Source of the DNA: Saccharothrix australiensis
GTDB taxonomy: Bacteria; Actinomycetota; Actinomycetes; Mycobacteriales; Pseudonocardiaceae
Length of the DNA: 64,000 nt
Direction of reading: 5' to 3'
NCBI RefSeq assembly: GCF_003634935.1
Contig: NZ_RBXO01000001.1
Location: 7,341,501-7,405,500, forward strand
This document shows positions 9,008 through 16,042 of the stretch, one piece after another. Every line of letters starts with the position of its first letter. The first letter of the stretch is position 1. The notes under the pieces are model-generated. The model had not been told where the DNA came from. It did no database searches and saw only the letters and a program-made list of their open reading frames with translations. The position numbers and the translations under genes are program-made.

Positions 9008-9311
9008 GCAGGCACAGCACCGCGACGGCCAGCGCGCCGCCCGCCACCAGCCACGGCCGCTTGGTGGGCGGGCTGACCCGGTCGCCCGTCACGGCGGCGA
9101 CCGCGATCCGCCCGGCGATGTAGCTCAGCGTCGACAGCGCCACGCCGGTCGCGAGGATCATCGTGTTGACGTCCCACGGGCTGTGGTCGATGCCCGGCCA
9201 CAACGCCAGGGCCACCAGCGGCAACCCGATGAGCCCCAACCCGATGCCGACGCCACCACCCCAGGTGATGCGCCGATTCCGCGTCATGGTGGCGATGCTG
9301 CGAGTTTCCAT
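8988..9311 (-). CDS. Small integral membrane protein, function unknown
   Basis: 107 residues with three or four hydrophobic segments: about 20-38, 48-72 and 88-106. A short charged loop (GDRVSPPTKRP) lies between the last two. AGGGAG lies 5 nt before the ATG at 9311, and a second in-frame ATG at 9287 is possible. I do not recognise a family. The gene stands alone, divergent from the secreted hydrolase. Its last codons lie inside a 17-bp tandem repeat, so the C-terminus may vary between strains. Confidence 0.75.
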   Translation of the reverse strand: METRSIATMTRNRRITWGGGVGIGLGLIGLPLVALALWPGIDHSPWDVNTMILATGVALSTLSYIAGRIAVAAVTGDRVSPPTKRPWLVAGGALAVAVLCLLIAAAS

Positions 9312-9610
9312 GTCTCCCTCCCGGTCACCTACAAGGACGTGCGGGCGCCGTGCCGGTTCCGTCGGTGGGCCGCACGAAGCGCGGGGAGCGTCGTCGGCGC
9401 GTCACCTTCCGCGTTGCCGAGCCTACCGAGCGCGTTCTCGCGAGCCGACCTCACCGGACCTCGCGGAAGGGCGCTTCGCGGCGGCCCGACGTCCGGGGTG
9501 GGGACAACCCCCGAGGCGGGTGTGGAGCGCGCCGGATGGTTCCGGGCCACGCCCGCTCGTAACTTCGAGCCCGACGCCGGCGCGGGCCGGCGCGGGCAGA
9601 CGGGGACTCG
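9312..9610. other. Divergent intergenic region
   Basis: Spacer between the small membrane protein (minus) and the secreted hydrolase (plus). No open frame with coding character and no palindrome stood out. It presumably holds both promoters; GGGGA precedes the hydrolase ATG. Confidence 0.5.
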
Positions 9611-11134
9611 ATGACACGACTCACCACCGCCGCGACCGCGCTGGCCGCGGCGGCCGGTCTGCTGGGCGGTGCCGGCGCGGCGGCGGCCGCACCCGTCGAC
9701 GCGGAGGGCGCGCGGGGCGGTCTGAGCCGGTACTACCACCAGCGCCTGGACTGGACCGCGTGCGACCACGAGGAGTTGGACGCCGCCGGCGCGCGGTGCG
9801 CGAACGTCACCGTCCCGGTGGACTACGCGAAGCCCGGCGGTCGGACCATGACGGTGGTGATCTCGCGGCTGGAGTCGACCGACCGGCAGCAGCGGCGCGG
9901 GATCATGCTGTCCAACCCCGGCGGCCCGGCCGCGCCCGGCCTGGCCATGCCGCTGGACATCCGGCAGAAGCTGAGCCCCGAGGTGCGGGCGCGGTTCGAC
10001 CTGATCGGCATGGACCCGCGCGGTGTCGGGCGCAGCTCGCCCCTGGACTGCGGGTGGAAGGTCGGCCCGGCCCTGCGGTCGGCCGGCTTCGACCGCGCCG
10101 GGTTCGACCGCGTCGTCGCGTTCCAGCAGGACCTGGCGCGGCAGTGCGTCGAGCGGGAGGGCGACCGGCTGAAGCACGTCAACACCCGCGCCACCGCGCA
10201 CGACCTGGACGTGGTCCGGGGCGCGCTCGGCGAGCGGAAGGCCGGCTACATGAGCTGGTCCTACGGGACCTACCTGGGCGCGGTGTACACGCAGATGTTC
10301 CCGCACCGCGTCGACCGGGTGGTGCTGGACAGCGCCGTCAACCCGCGCCGGTACGGCTACCCCATGTTCCAGGACATGGGGCCGGCGAGCGAGGCCGCCG
10401 TGGACGAGTGGGCGGCGTGGACCGCTCGGCGCGACGCCCAGTACCACCTGGGCACCACGGCCGCGCAGGTGCGCGCCACCGTCGAGGGCCTGGTGAAGCG
10501 GGCCGCCGAGCAGCCCATCCGGGTCGGTGACAAGCTGGTGGACGAGCACCTGGTCCCGATGGTGCCGTTCGCGGGCATGATGGGCCCGGAGCGCTGGGAC
10601 GCCACGGCCACGAACATCCGCACGCTCGTCGACCTCGCCGACGGCAAGCCCGTCACGCCGGGCCCGGCCCTCCTCGGCCTCCTCGGCGCCCTCGACGGCC
10701 CGAACCCGGACCCCGACGGCGACAGCGTGAGCGGCGTGCTGTGCGGTGACACGCGCGCGCCGCGCGACATCGAGCACTACTGGCGGGAGATCGAGCGCAA
10801 CCGCGCCTCGCAGCCGCTGTTCGGGGCGCTGGTCAACAGCATCACGCCGTGCGCCTTCTGGCCGGACCCGAAGGAGGAGCCGACGGTCGTCGCCAACCGC
10901 ACGCCGGCGCTGATCGTGCAGGCCACCGGTGACGCCCGCACGACCTACCAGCACGGCCTGGACCTGCACAAGGCCATGAAGGGGTCGCGCATGGTCACGC
11001 TGGAGGACGTCCCGGTGCACGCCGTGTTCGGCTCCTCCTACTCCAACGCCTGCACGGACGCCGCGGTGAACAAGTACTTCGAGACCGGTCGGCTGCCCAA
11101 GTCCGACATCACCTGCCGCGAGGACGAGAAGTAG
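9611..11134 (+). CDS. Secreted alpha/beta hydrolase, tripeptidyl-aminopeptidase type
   Basis: 507 residues. An Ala-rich Sec signal peptide is present (~1-28, ending AAAAA-PVDAEG). The fold is the proline-iminopeptidase/SlpD-E group: NPGGP oxyanion loop, DLIGMDPRGVGRS, nucleophile in SWSYGT with Ser217, a C-terminal TAP-like lid and Cys-rich tail, Asp441 in ATGDART and His470 in VPVHAVFG. Ser217 lies in SWSYG rather than the usual GxSxG; the first Gly is Ser. Such enzymes trim tripeptides or release prolyl peptides outside the cell. It appears to be a single-gene unit. Confidence 0.93.
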   Translation: MTRLTTAATALAAAAGLLGGAGAAAAAPVDAEGARGGLSRYYHQRLDWTACDHEELDAAGARCANVTVPVDYAKPGGRTMTVVISRLESTDRQQRRGIMLSNPGGPAAPGLAMPLDIRQKLSPEVRARFDLIGMDPRGVGRSSPLDCGWKVGPALRSAGFDRAGFDRVVAFQQDLARQCVEREGDRLKHVNTRATAHDLDVVRGALGERKAGYMSWSYGTYLGAVYTQMFPHRVDRVVLDSAVNPRRYGYPMFQDMGPASEAAVDEWAAWTARRDAQYHLGTTAAQVRATVEGLVKRAAEQPIRVGDKLVDEHLVPMVPFAGMMGPERWDATATNIRTLVDLADGKPVTPGPALLGLLGALDGPNPDPDGDSVSGVLCGDTRAPRDIEHYWREIERNRASQPLFGALVNSITPCAFWPDPKEEPTVVANRTPALIVQATGDARTTYQHGLDLHKAMKGSRMVTLEDVPVHAVFGSSYSNACTDAAVNKYFETGRLPKSDITCREDEK

Positions 11135-11170
11135 GGAGGCGGTCGTACGCGGCAGCGGTGCGGTGGCTCC

Positions 11171-11250
11171 CCGGCCACCGCGCCGCTGACGCGCACCCCC
11201 GCCACCGCACGGCTGACGCGCACCCCGGCCACCGCACGGCTGACGCGTCC
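11171..11250 (+). repeat. Three tandem ~27-bp repeats
   Basis: Three near-identical units containing GCCACCGCACGGCTGACGCG lie between the hydrolase gene and the flavodoxin-like gene. The first unit is the most diverged. No coding role was seen. Confidence 0.7.
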
Positions 11251-11312
11251 TCGCTCGTCGCCGAGCCCGCCGAGCGCTTGCGGATCGGTGGGTCGCACGG
11301 GAGCCTGGCCGC

Positions 11313-11762
11313 GTGCCGAGGCTGCTGATCGTCCACCACACGCCGTCACCGAACCTCCAGGCGATGTTCGAGGCCGTGGTCTCGGGCGCGACCGACCCCG
11401 AGATCGAGGGCGTGGAGGTGGTCCGCCGGCCGGCCCTCGCGGCGACGCCCTCGGACGTCCTCGCCGCCGACGGCTACCTCCTCGGCACCCCGGCCAACCT
11501 CGGCTACATGAGCGGCGCGCTCAAGGTGTTCTTCGACGTCGTGTACTACCCGTGCCTGGACGCGACGCGCGGCCGGCCCTACGGCCTCTACGTGCACGGC
11601 AACAACGACACCGTGGGTGCGGTGCGCGGCATCGAGGGCATCGCCGGCGGCATGGGGTGGAACAAGGTCGCCGAGCACGTCCTCGTCACGGGCGAACCGG
11701 ACAAAGCCGCTCTGGCGGCGTGCCGGGAGCTGGGCGCGACGGTCGCCGCCACCCTGCTGTGA
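11313..11762 (+). CDS. Flavodoxin-like NAD(P)H-dependent reductase/FMN protein
   Basis: 149 residues from GTG 11313. The N-terminus LLIVHHTPSPN matches the phosphate-binding loop of the flavodoxin fold (usually T/S-x-T-x-N). GYLLGTPANLGYMSGALKVFFD is the second FMN loop typical of WrbA/NADPH-dependent FMN reductase relatives, and YVHGNNDT the third. The expected role is cytosolic redox, possibly quinone or FMN reduction. Convergent with the aldo/keto reductase (48-bp gap). The specific substrate cannot be told. Confidence 0.85.
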   Translation: MPRLLIVHHTPSPNLQAMFEAVVSGATDPEIEGVEVVRRPALAATPSDVLAADGYLLGTPANLGYMSGALKVFFDVVYYPCLDATRGRPYGLYVHGNNDTVGAVRGIEGIAGGMGWNKVAEHVLVTGEPDKAALAACRELGATVAATLL

Positions 11763-11809
11763 CCCGGCCGCCGGGCGGTGCACGACGCCCTCGTGCACCG
11801 CCCGCCGTC

Positions 11810-12766
11810 CTACATGTTCGACAGCCGCAGCATCTCCGGCGGGTAGCGGTCGCCGGCGGCCGCGGGCGCGGCGGCCTCGATCGCACGCAGGTCGTCGGCC
11901 GACAGGGTCAGGCTCGCGGCGGCGACGTTCTCCTCCAGGTACTTCACCCGCTTGGTGCCGGGGATCGGCACGACGTGCTCGCCCCGGTGGTGCACCCACG
12001 CCAGCGCGAGCTGACCGGGTGTCACGTCGCGCTCCGCGGCCAGCGCCCGGAGCGCCTCCACGATCGCCAGGTTGCGCACGAGGTTGTCCTCGGCGAACCT
12101 CGGCATGGCGTGGCGGGAGTCGCCCTCTTCCAGGTCGGCGAGCGACGTCACGCGACCGGTGAGGAAACCGCGCCCCAGCGGGGAGAACGGCACGATGCCG
12201 ATGCCCAGCTCCGCGCACGCGGGCGCGACGACGGCCTCGATGTCCCGCGTCCACAGCGACCACTCGCTCTGGAGCGCGGTGATCGGGTGCACGGCGTGCG
12301 CCCGGCGGATGGTCTCCGCGCCGGCCTCGGACAGGCCCAGGTGGCGGACCTTGCCCTCCCGCACGAGGTCGGCCATCGCGCCGACGGTCTCCTCGATCGG
12401 CACCGCCGGGTCGACCCGGTGCTGGTAGTAGAGGTCGATGTGGTCCACGCCGAGCCTGCGCAGCGACGCCTCGCACGCCCGCCGCACGTAGGCGGCGTCA
12501 CCGCGCGGACGGCGCTCCGGGTCGGCGAGCCCGAACTTCGTGGCCAGCACGACGCGGTCGCGGCGGTCGGCGATGGCGCGGCCCACCAACTCCTCGTTCG
12601 CGCCCGCGCCGTAGACGTCCGCCGTGTCGAGCAGCGTCACGCCCAGGTCCAGCGCCCGGTGGACGGTCCTGATCGACTCGGCGTCGTCGCCCTGGCCGTA
12701 GGACTGGCTCATGCCCATGCAGCCCAGGCCCTGCGGTCCGACTTCGAGGGTGCCCAGCAGTGTCAC
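11810..12766 (-). CDS. Aldo/keto reductase
   Basis: 318 residues from GTG 12766, which is preceded by AAGGGG at suitable spacing. The frame is open further upstream, but that part is low-complexity Arg/Pro and unlike the family. The (beta/alpha)8 barrel motifs are clear: GLGCMGMSQSYG, catalytic Asp/Tyr in LLDTADVYG, catalytic Lys in LATKFG, YYQHRVD, and the NADPH-binding IPGTKRVKYLEEN. Closest in style to the AKR13-like group of small cytosolic oxidoreductases. No operon partner; direct repeats lie upstream. Confidence 0.95.
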   Translation of the reverse strand: MTLLGTLEVGPQGLGCMGMSQSYGQGDDAESIRTVHRALDLGVTLLDTADVYGAGANEELVGRAIADRRDRVVLATKFGLADPERRPRGDAAYVRRACEASLRRLGVDHIDLYYQHRVDPAVPIEETVGAMADLVREGKVRHLGLSEAGAETIRRAHAVHPITALQSEWSLWTRDIEAVVAPACAELGIGIVPFSPLGRGFLTGRVTSLADLEEGDSRHAMPRFAEDNLVRNLAIVEALRALAAERDVTPGQLALAWVHHRGEHVVPIPGTKRVKYLEENVAAASLTLSADDLRAIEAAAPAAAGDRYPPEMLRLSNM

Positions 12767-12910
12767 GCGGTGATCCCCTTCCACGAACGTGTGCTCGATC
12801 CGCTCCTGATGCGCGATCTGGTATTCCAGCACGTCGAGGGGGGACTTCGCGCCGCACTTCCCACGCGGGCGGCCCGGCGGGCGCGCGCCGGGGGCGACCC
12901 GTCGGACCGG

Positions 12911-13030
12911 GCGCCGAGGCCCGCGGGGCCGATCCGACCGGACCCGCGCCGGGGCGAGCGGCCGGGACCCGCGCCGAAGGCGGTCCACCGCGACTCGCGC
13001 GCCGAGGCCCGCGGGGGCCGATCCGGCCGG
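12911..13030 (+). repeat. Pair of ~31-bp direct repeats in a GC-rich spacer
   Basis: 12911-12941 and 12999-13030 share GCGCCGAGGCCCGCGGGG followed by GCCGATCCG. They differ by one inserted G and one substitution. They lie between the aldo/keto reductase start and the toxin stop; no gene is apparent there. Confidence 0.7.
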
Positions 13031-13033
13031 GGG

Positions 13034-13417
13034 TCAGTCGTCCTTCGGCGTGCCCCACGCCTCCAGGCGGGCGGCCGTGCCGGCCACGTCGATCTGCTCG
13101 CGGCCCAACGCCCGGACCAGGTCGAGCGCCTCGTCCTCCTCCGCGTCGACCCACCAGCCGTTGATGTCGCACAACGTCACGGCCGCGACCCAGCCCAGCC
13201 TCCAGTTGCCCTCGGCCAGCGGCCGGGTACGCACGATGGAGTCGAGCAGGGCCGAGGCTTTCAGCCAGAGCGTCTCGTATGCCTCGACGCCGAGCACGGT
13301 GGCCCGTGGGCGGTGTGCTGCGGAATCGAGGAGACCTAAGTCGCGCACGACCAGATCCCCACCGGTGACGGCGGTCGCCAGCACGAGCAAGTCGCCGGCG
13401 TCGAGGTAGTTGACCAC
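13034..13417 (-). CDS. Fic/Doc-type toxin with altered active-site motif
   Basis: 127 residues from GTG 13417 (VVNYLDAGDLLVLATAV...). The start NYLDAGDLLVLA and the C-terminal helices match death-on-curing (Doc) toxins, which inactivate translation factor EF-Tu by phosphorylation. The signature normally written HPFxDGNKR reads RPLAEGNWR: the catalytic His is Arg and the Lys is Trp. The protein may be inactive or act differently. The frame is open upstream to 13693, through an apparent TnpB remnant and an SOS-type promoter, so a longer fused product is possible. The cognate antitoxin is 364 bp upstream rather than adjacent. Confidence 0.75.
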   Translation of the reverse strand: MVNYLDAGDLLVLATAVTGGDLVVRDLGLLDSAAHRPRATVLGVEAYETLWLKASALLDSIVRTRPLAEGNWRLGWVAAVTLCDINGWWVDAEEDEALDLVRALGREQIDVAGTAARLEAWGTPKDD

Positions 13418-13420
13418 TGC

Positions 13421-13580
13421 TTGACGCGCTCCCTGTCCTGAGCGGCGGGGATTCCGGCACGGCCACACCGCGCCCGGGGTGCCGCCGGCACCACCACCCA
13501 CCACTTCAGGTCCGTATCGCCTGACCGCCGAACCGGCGGCGAGGATGTTGACGGCCTCGCGGGGCACCGGGGTGCACTCC
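13421..13580 (-). pseudogene. Remnant of an IS200/IS605-type tnpB 3' end with its right terminus
   Basis: On the minus strand the stretch REAVNILAAGSAVRRYG resembles the C-terminal tail of TnpB (D-x-N-AA-x-NILAAG). It is followed by Gly/Arg-rich residues. The DNA then reads GGAATCCCC ... AGGGAGCGCGTCAA (13455-13421), a degenerate version of the IS605-family right end, which carries a hairpin and finishes at GTCAA. The terminus falls 3 bp before the toxin start codon. The rest of the element is missing. This would explain why antitoxin and toxin are separated. The assignment rests on motif memory, not an alignment. Confidence 0.55.
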
Positions 13581-13687
13581 GGACGCGGCCCGATCTTCAG
13601 GGGCGCACCATACCGGGGTGCCGGCGGTCGGCGTGGACGTTCACCCCGGTGCACGCGCGCGTCGGGGTGGTTACCTCGATTGAGCTG

Positions 13688-13718
13688 CACCAACGCAGAC
13701 TATCGAACATCAGTTCGA
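13688..13718 (-). promoter_or_regulatory. LexA (SOS) box over a leaderless promoter
   Basis: 13703-13718 read on the minus strand is TCGAACTGATGTTCGA, a perfect match to the actinobacterial LexA consensus TCGAAC-N4-GTTCGA. TAGTCT (13702-13697) follows as -10 box, then 6 nt, then GTG at 13690. This GTG opens the frame that runs through the tnpB remnant into the toxin. DNA-damage induction of that transcript is the natural inference. Confidence 0.75.
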
Positions 13719-13781
13719 ACCGCGGGGCACTTCACTGGAACGTGTGGACCAGTCACGTACGCCGGATGCCGAACACGCGCC

Positions 13782-13988
13782 TCAAGCCGAGCCCAACCGG
13801 TCGAGCAACCCGCGGTACTTCGGCAGCACCCGCCCGAGGACCTCGGAGAGCTGCTCCTCCTTCTGCAACCGCGCCCACCGCTCCGCCAGCGCCAGCCGGA
13901 CGACCTCCTGCTTGGAGCGGCCCTCGGCGGCGGCCAGCTCGCCGAGCCGCCGGTTCTCCTCATCGCTCAGCCGCAGCGTCATCGCCAT
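13782..13988 (-). CDS. Ribbon-helix-helix antitoxin (CopG/MetJ-Arc type)
   Basis: 68 residues. MTLRLSDEENRRLGELAAAEGRSKQEVVRLALAERW is a classic ribbon-helix-helix with one N-terminal beta strand and two helices; the rest (LQKEEQLSEVLGRVLPKYRGLLDRLG) would be the toxin-binding tail. The ATG at 13988 lies 7 nt after a TACCGT -10 box, so a leaderless start is likely; a second ATG at 13982 is possible. A perfect inverted repeat overlaps the promoter and fits autorepression. Partner of the Doc-like toxin at 13034-13417, now split from it by the insertion remnant. Confidence 0.88.
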   Translation of the reverse strand: MAMTLRLSDEENRRLGELAAAEGRSKQEVVRLALAERWARLQKEEQLSEVLGRVLPKYRGLLDRLGSA

Positions 13989-13995
13989 GCCCAGG

Positions 13996-14014
13996 ACGGT
14001 ACCAACTTGGTACC
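13996..14014 (-). promoter_or_regulatory. Antitoxin promoter with inverted-repeat operator
   Basis: GGTACCAA-C-TTGGTACC (13998-14014) is a perfect 8+1+8 inverted repeat. On the minus strand its second half runs into TACCGT (14001-13996), the -10 box 7 nt before the antitoxin ATG. It is well placed for autorepression by the ribbon-helix-helix protein. Confidence 0.65.
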
Positions 14015-14033
14015 ACAGTGGCTAGACCTCGTT

Positions 14034-14062
14034 TTATAACACTGTTGCGATAAGATGGCCGG
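14034..14062 (+). promoter_or_regulatory. TetR gene promoter with candidate operator
   Basis: TAAGAT (14051-14056) plus 6 nt leads to the GTG at 14063, a leaderless arrangement. Overlapping it is TTATAACACTGTTGCGATAA (14034-14053), with inner AACA-c-TGTT symmetry and TTAT/ATAA ends. This suits an autoregulatory TetR-family site; the symmetry is imperfect. Confidence 0.5.
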
Positions 14063-14656
14063 GTGCCGCGACCGAAGACCCACGACGACGCCCTGCGGGC
14101 GCGCCTGCTCGACCGCGCCGGTGAACTGCTGTCCACCGAAGGACCGGCCGCCCTGAGCTTGCGCAGGCTCGCGGCGGATGTCAACACCTCGACCACGGCG
14201 GTGTACTCGCTGTTCGGGGGCAAGCCCGCCCTGCTCGACGCGCTCTACGACGAGGCGTTCCGCCGGTTCGGCGAACGGCTGGCGGCGCTGCCCACGACCG
14301 ACGACCCGGTCGAGGACATCATCCGGATCGGGCTGGCCTACCGGGCGAGCGCGCTCGCCGACCCGCAGTTCTACCTGGTGATGTTCAGCAAGGTCGTCCC
14401 GAACTTCGAGCCGTCCGACGAGACCAGCGCCGCCGCGGCCGAGACGTTCGTGCCGCTGCTGGCGAACGTGGGCCGCGCCATCGAGTCGGGCCGGTTCGTC
14501 GACGTGCCGCCCGAGCGGATCGCGCTGGCCATGTGGGGCATGGTGCACGGCCTGGTGAGCTTGGAGCTGAACGGCAACCTGCCGCCGGGCGTGGAGATCG
14601 CGCCCGCCTACGAGCAGGCGATCCGCGCGCACGCCGACGGCTGGCGCCGCCGCTAG
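14063..14656 (+). CDS. TetR/AcrR-family transcriptional regulator
   Basis: 197 residues from the leaderless GTG. The N-terminal HTH covers about 10-55 (LLSTEGPAALSLRRLAADVNTSTTAVYSLFGGKPALLDAL). The C-terminal ligand domain carries MWGMVHGLVSLEL, the signature of the TetR C-terminal WHG group. A strong hairpin follows at 14665-14706. It is divergent from the antitoxin gene with only 74 bp between starts, so their promoters lie back to back. Its target may be itself or the NmrA-like gene downstream; no ligand can be inferred. Confidence 0.93.
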   Translation: MPRPKTHDDALRARLLDRAGELLSTEGPAALSLRRLAADVNTSTTAVYSLFGGKPALLDALYDEAFRRFGERLAALPTTDDPVEDIIRIGLAYRASALADPQFYLVMFSKVVPNFEPSDETSAAAAETFVPLLANVGRAIESGRFVDVPPERIALAMWGMVHGLVSLELNGNLPPGVEIAPAYEQAIRAHADGWRRR

Positions 14657-14664
14657 GCGGGGGT

Positions 14665-14706
14665 GGGGTCCGGGGAGGCGGCCGCCGCGAAACCTCCCCG
14701 GACCCC
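14665..14706 (+). terminator. Terminator hairpin after the TetR gene
   Basis: GGGGTCCGGGGAGG (14665-14678) pairs perfectly with CCTCCCCGGACCCC (14693-14706) across a 14-nt loop. There is no T-tract, as is common in high-GC actinomycetes. Confidence 0.8.
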
Positions 14707-14922
14707 GGTGGACTGCCCAGTTCAGGACAGTCCGTCTCGGGGGGCGCGGACCGGCGCGCCGACGGCGGCTCCGCCGCCCGACGACCGGGTCGACGCGCCG
14801 GTCGACCGGCGCCCTTCGCCGCGGGGCGCGAGGGGCCGGGTCGGCGCGGAAACCAGGAGGGTGGGGCGCACCCGTCTCCTGCTCTTCATGCTTCTCCTCG
14901 CGGTGGCGGCGGCAGCGGATCT

Positions 14923-14958
14923 GTGGTCCAGACCACGGTAAGCGTGAGGTCTAGACCA
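14923..14958. promoter_or_regulatory. Two tandem DasR-like (dre) sites
   Basis: GTGGTC-ca-GACCAC (14923-14936) and GGTCTAGACC (14949-14958) each differ by one base from the core TGGTCTAGACCA recognised by the GntR-family N-acetylglucosamine regulator DasR. They lie about 150-190 bp upstream of the NmrA-like gene; no chitin or GlcNAc gene is visible nearby. Confidence 0.55.
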
Positions 14959-15026
14959 CCTCTACGTCCGAACGGACGAATCCGGGCATACCGGCGAGTT
15001 CGCTTCGGATGACCGTTCACAGTCAT

Positions 15027-15090
15027 TGCAAACTTTTGCATGTGCGCGCGGGCGGCACGGCGCGCTACCGTTCCCTTGTTCAAATTTGAA
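15027..15090. promoter_or_regulatory. Two further palindromic operator candidates
   Basis: TGCAAA-ct-TTTGCA (15027-15040) and TTCAAATTTGAA (15079-15090) lie within the 85 bp before the NmrA-like start. The second is 19 bp upstream of the ATG, a position where a bound repressor would block transcription or translation. Confidence 0.5.
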
Positions 15091-15109
15091 TGCCTGCCCA
15101 CGAGGGGGA

Positions 15110-15961
15110 ATGGTGACGATCCTGGTGACCGGCGCGACCGGCAACGTCGGCCGACACGTGGTCGAACAGCTGGTGGCGCGCGACGTGCCGGTGCGGGCGC
15201 TGACCCGCAACCCGGACAAAGCGGGCCTGCCGCGCGGGGCGGAGACTGTGAAAGCCGACCTCACCGAGCCGGCCGGGGTGCCGCTGGACGGGGTGACGGC
15301 GATCTTCCTGCTCGCCGTGCTGGAGTCCGGCGACGCGGCGGGCCTCGCGGCCGCCCTGCTGAAGCGGGCGCGGGATCTGCGGCGGGTGGTGTTCCTGTCC
15401 AGCGACGCGGTCGCGGTCCAGCGGCCGGGCAGCTGCGAGCTGCACCAGTCGGTGGAGGAGGTCGTCGAGGCGGCCGGCGTCGAGTGGACGCACCTGCGGC
15501 CGGGCGAGTTCATGTCCAACAAGATGATCTGGGCGGAGAGCATCAAGAAGGAGAACGTCGTCCGGGCCGCCTACCCGGACGCGGTCGGCACGCCGATCCA
15601 CGAGGCCGACATCGCGGAGGTCGCGGTGCGGGCGCTGCTGGAGGACGGGCACGCGGGCCGGGCGTACCGGCTGAGCGGGCCGGAGGCGCTGACGACCCGG
15701 CAGCAGGTGGCCGCGTTCGGCGAGGGGCTGGGCCGGGAGATCGCGTTCGAGGCGCTGACCTACGGCCAGGCGCGGGCGGCGCTCATCCGGGAGGTGGGGC
15801 TGCCGCCGGACATCGCCGAGTACCTGATGGGGTACCAGGCGCAGTTCAACGAGGAGCCCTCGGAGCTGCTGCCGACCTTCGAGGAGGTCACCGGGCGGCG
15901 TGGGCGGACGCTGGCGCAGTGGGCGGCCGAGCACGCCGACGCGTTCTCCGTCGTGCGCTGA
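15110..15961 (+). CDS. NmrA-like NAD(P)-binding oxidoreductase/sensor
   Basis: 283 residues from the ATG at 15110, with GAGGGGGA upstream. The atypical short-chain dehydrogenase Rossmann loop VTGATGNVGRHV is at the N-terminus, followed by VRALTRNPDKAGLPRGAETVKADLTEP, the NmrA-type cofactor discrimination region. No Tyr-x-x-x-Lys catalytic pair is evident, as is usual for NmrA/HSCARG/QOR2-like proteins. These serve as redox sensors or NAD(P)H quinone reductases. Four palindromes upstream suggest tight control. A strong convergent terminator separates it from upp. Confidence 0.9.
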   Translation: MVTILVTGATGNVGRHVVEQLVARDVPVRALTRNPDKAGLPRGAETVKADLTEPAGVPLDGVTAIFLLAVLESGDAAGLAAALLKRARDLRRVVFLSSDAVAVQRPGSCELHQSVEEVVEAAGVEWTHLRPGEFMSNKMIWAESIKKENVVRAAYPDAVGTPIHEADIAEVAVRALLEDGHAGRAYRLSGPEALTTRQQVAAFGEGLGREIAFEALTYGQARAALIREVGLPPDIAEYLMGYQAQFNEEPSELLPTFEEVTGRRGRTLAQWAAEHADAFSVVR

Positions 15962-15991
15962 CCGACCGGCTCGTTCCGGGCGCGCGGCAGG

Positions 15992-16037
15992 GGTTCCGGG
16001 TCCGGCGCGGTCATCGCGCCGGACCCGGCCCGGAACC
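15992..16037. terminator. Bidirectional terminator between the NmrA-like gene and upp
   Basis: GGGTCCGGCGCG (15998-16009) pairs with CGCGCCGGACCC (16015-16026) across a 5-nt loop. The outer arms GGTTCC and GGAACC extend it with a small bulge. It is the only structure between two convergent genes. Confidence 0.8.
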
Positions 16038-16042
16038 GGGGG

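Larger units (their letters stand above)
14707..15109. other. Regulatory-rich intergenic region before the NmrA-like gene
   Basis: No convincing gene was found here. The right half is unusually AT-rich for this genome. It holds two DasR-like palindromes (14923-14958), an inverted repeat TGCAAA-ct-TTTGCA (15027-15040) and a perfect 12-bp palindrome TTCAAATTTGAA (15079-15090). All precede the start codon at 15110. Confidence 0.6.

Noticed and set aside
14663..14941. A 92-codon frame after the TetR gene
   Set aside because: It begins just before a terminator hairpin and runs into the DasR-like sites. Composition is Arg/Pro-rich and no ribosome-binding site is evident, despite a short hydrophobic end.
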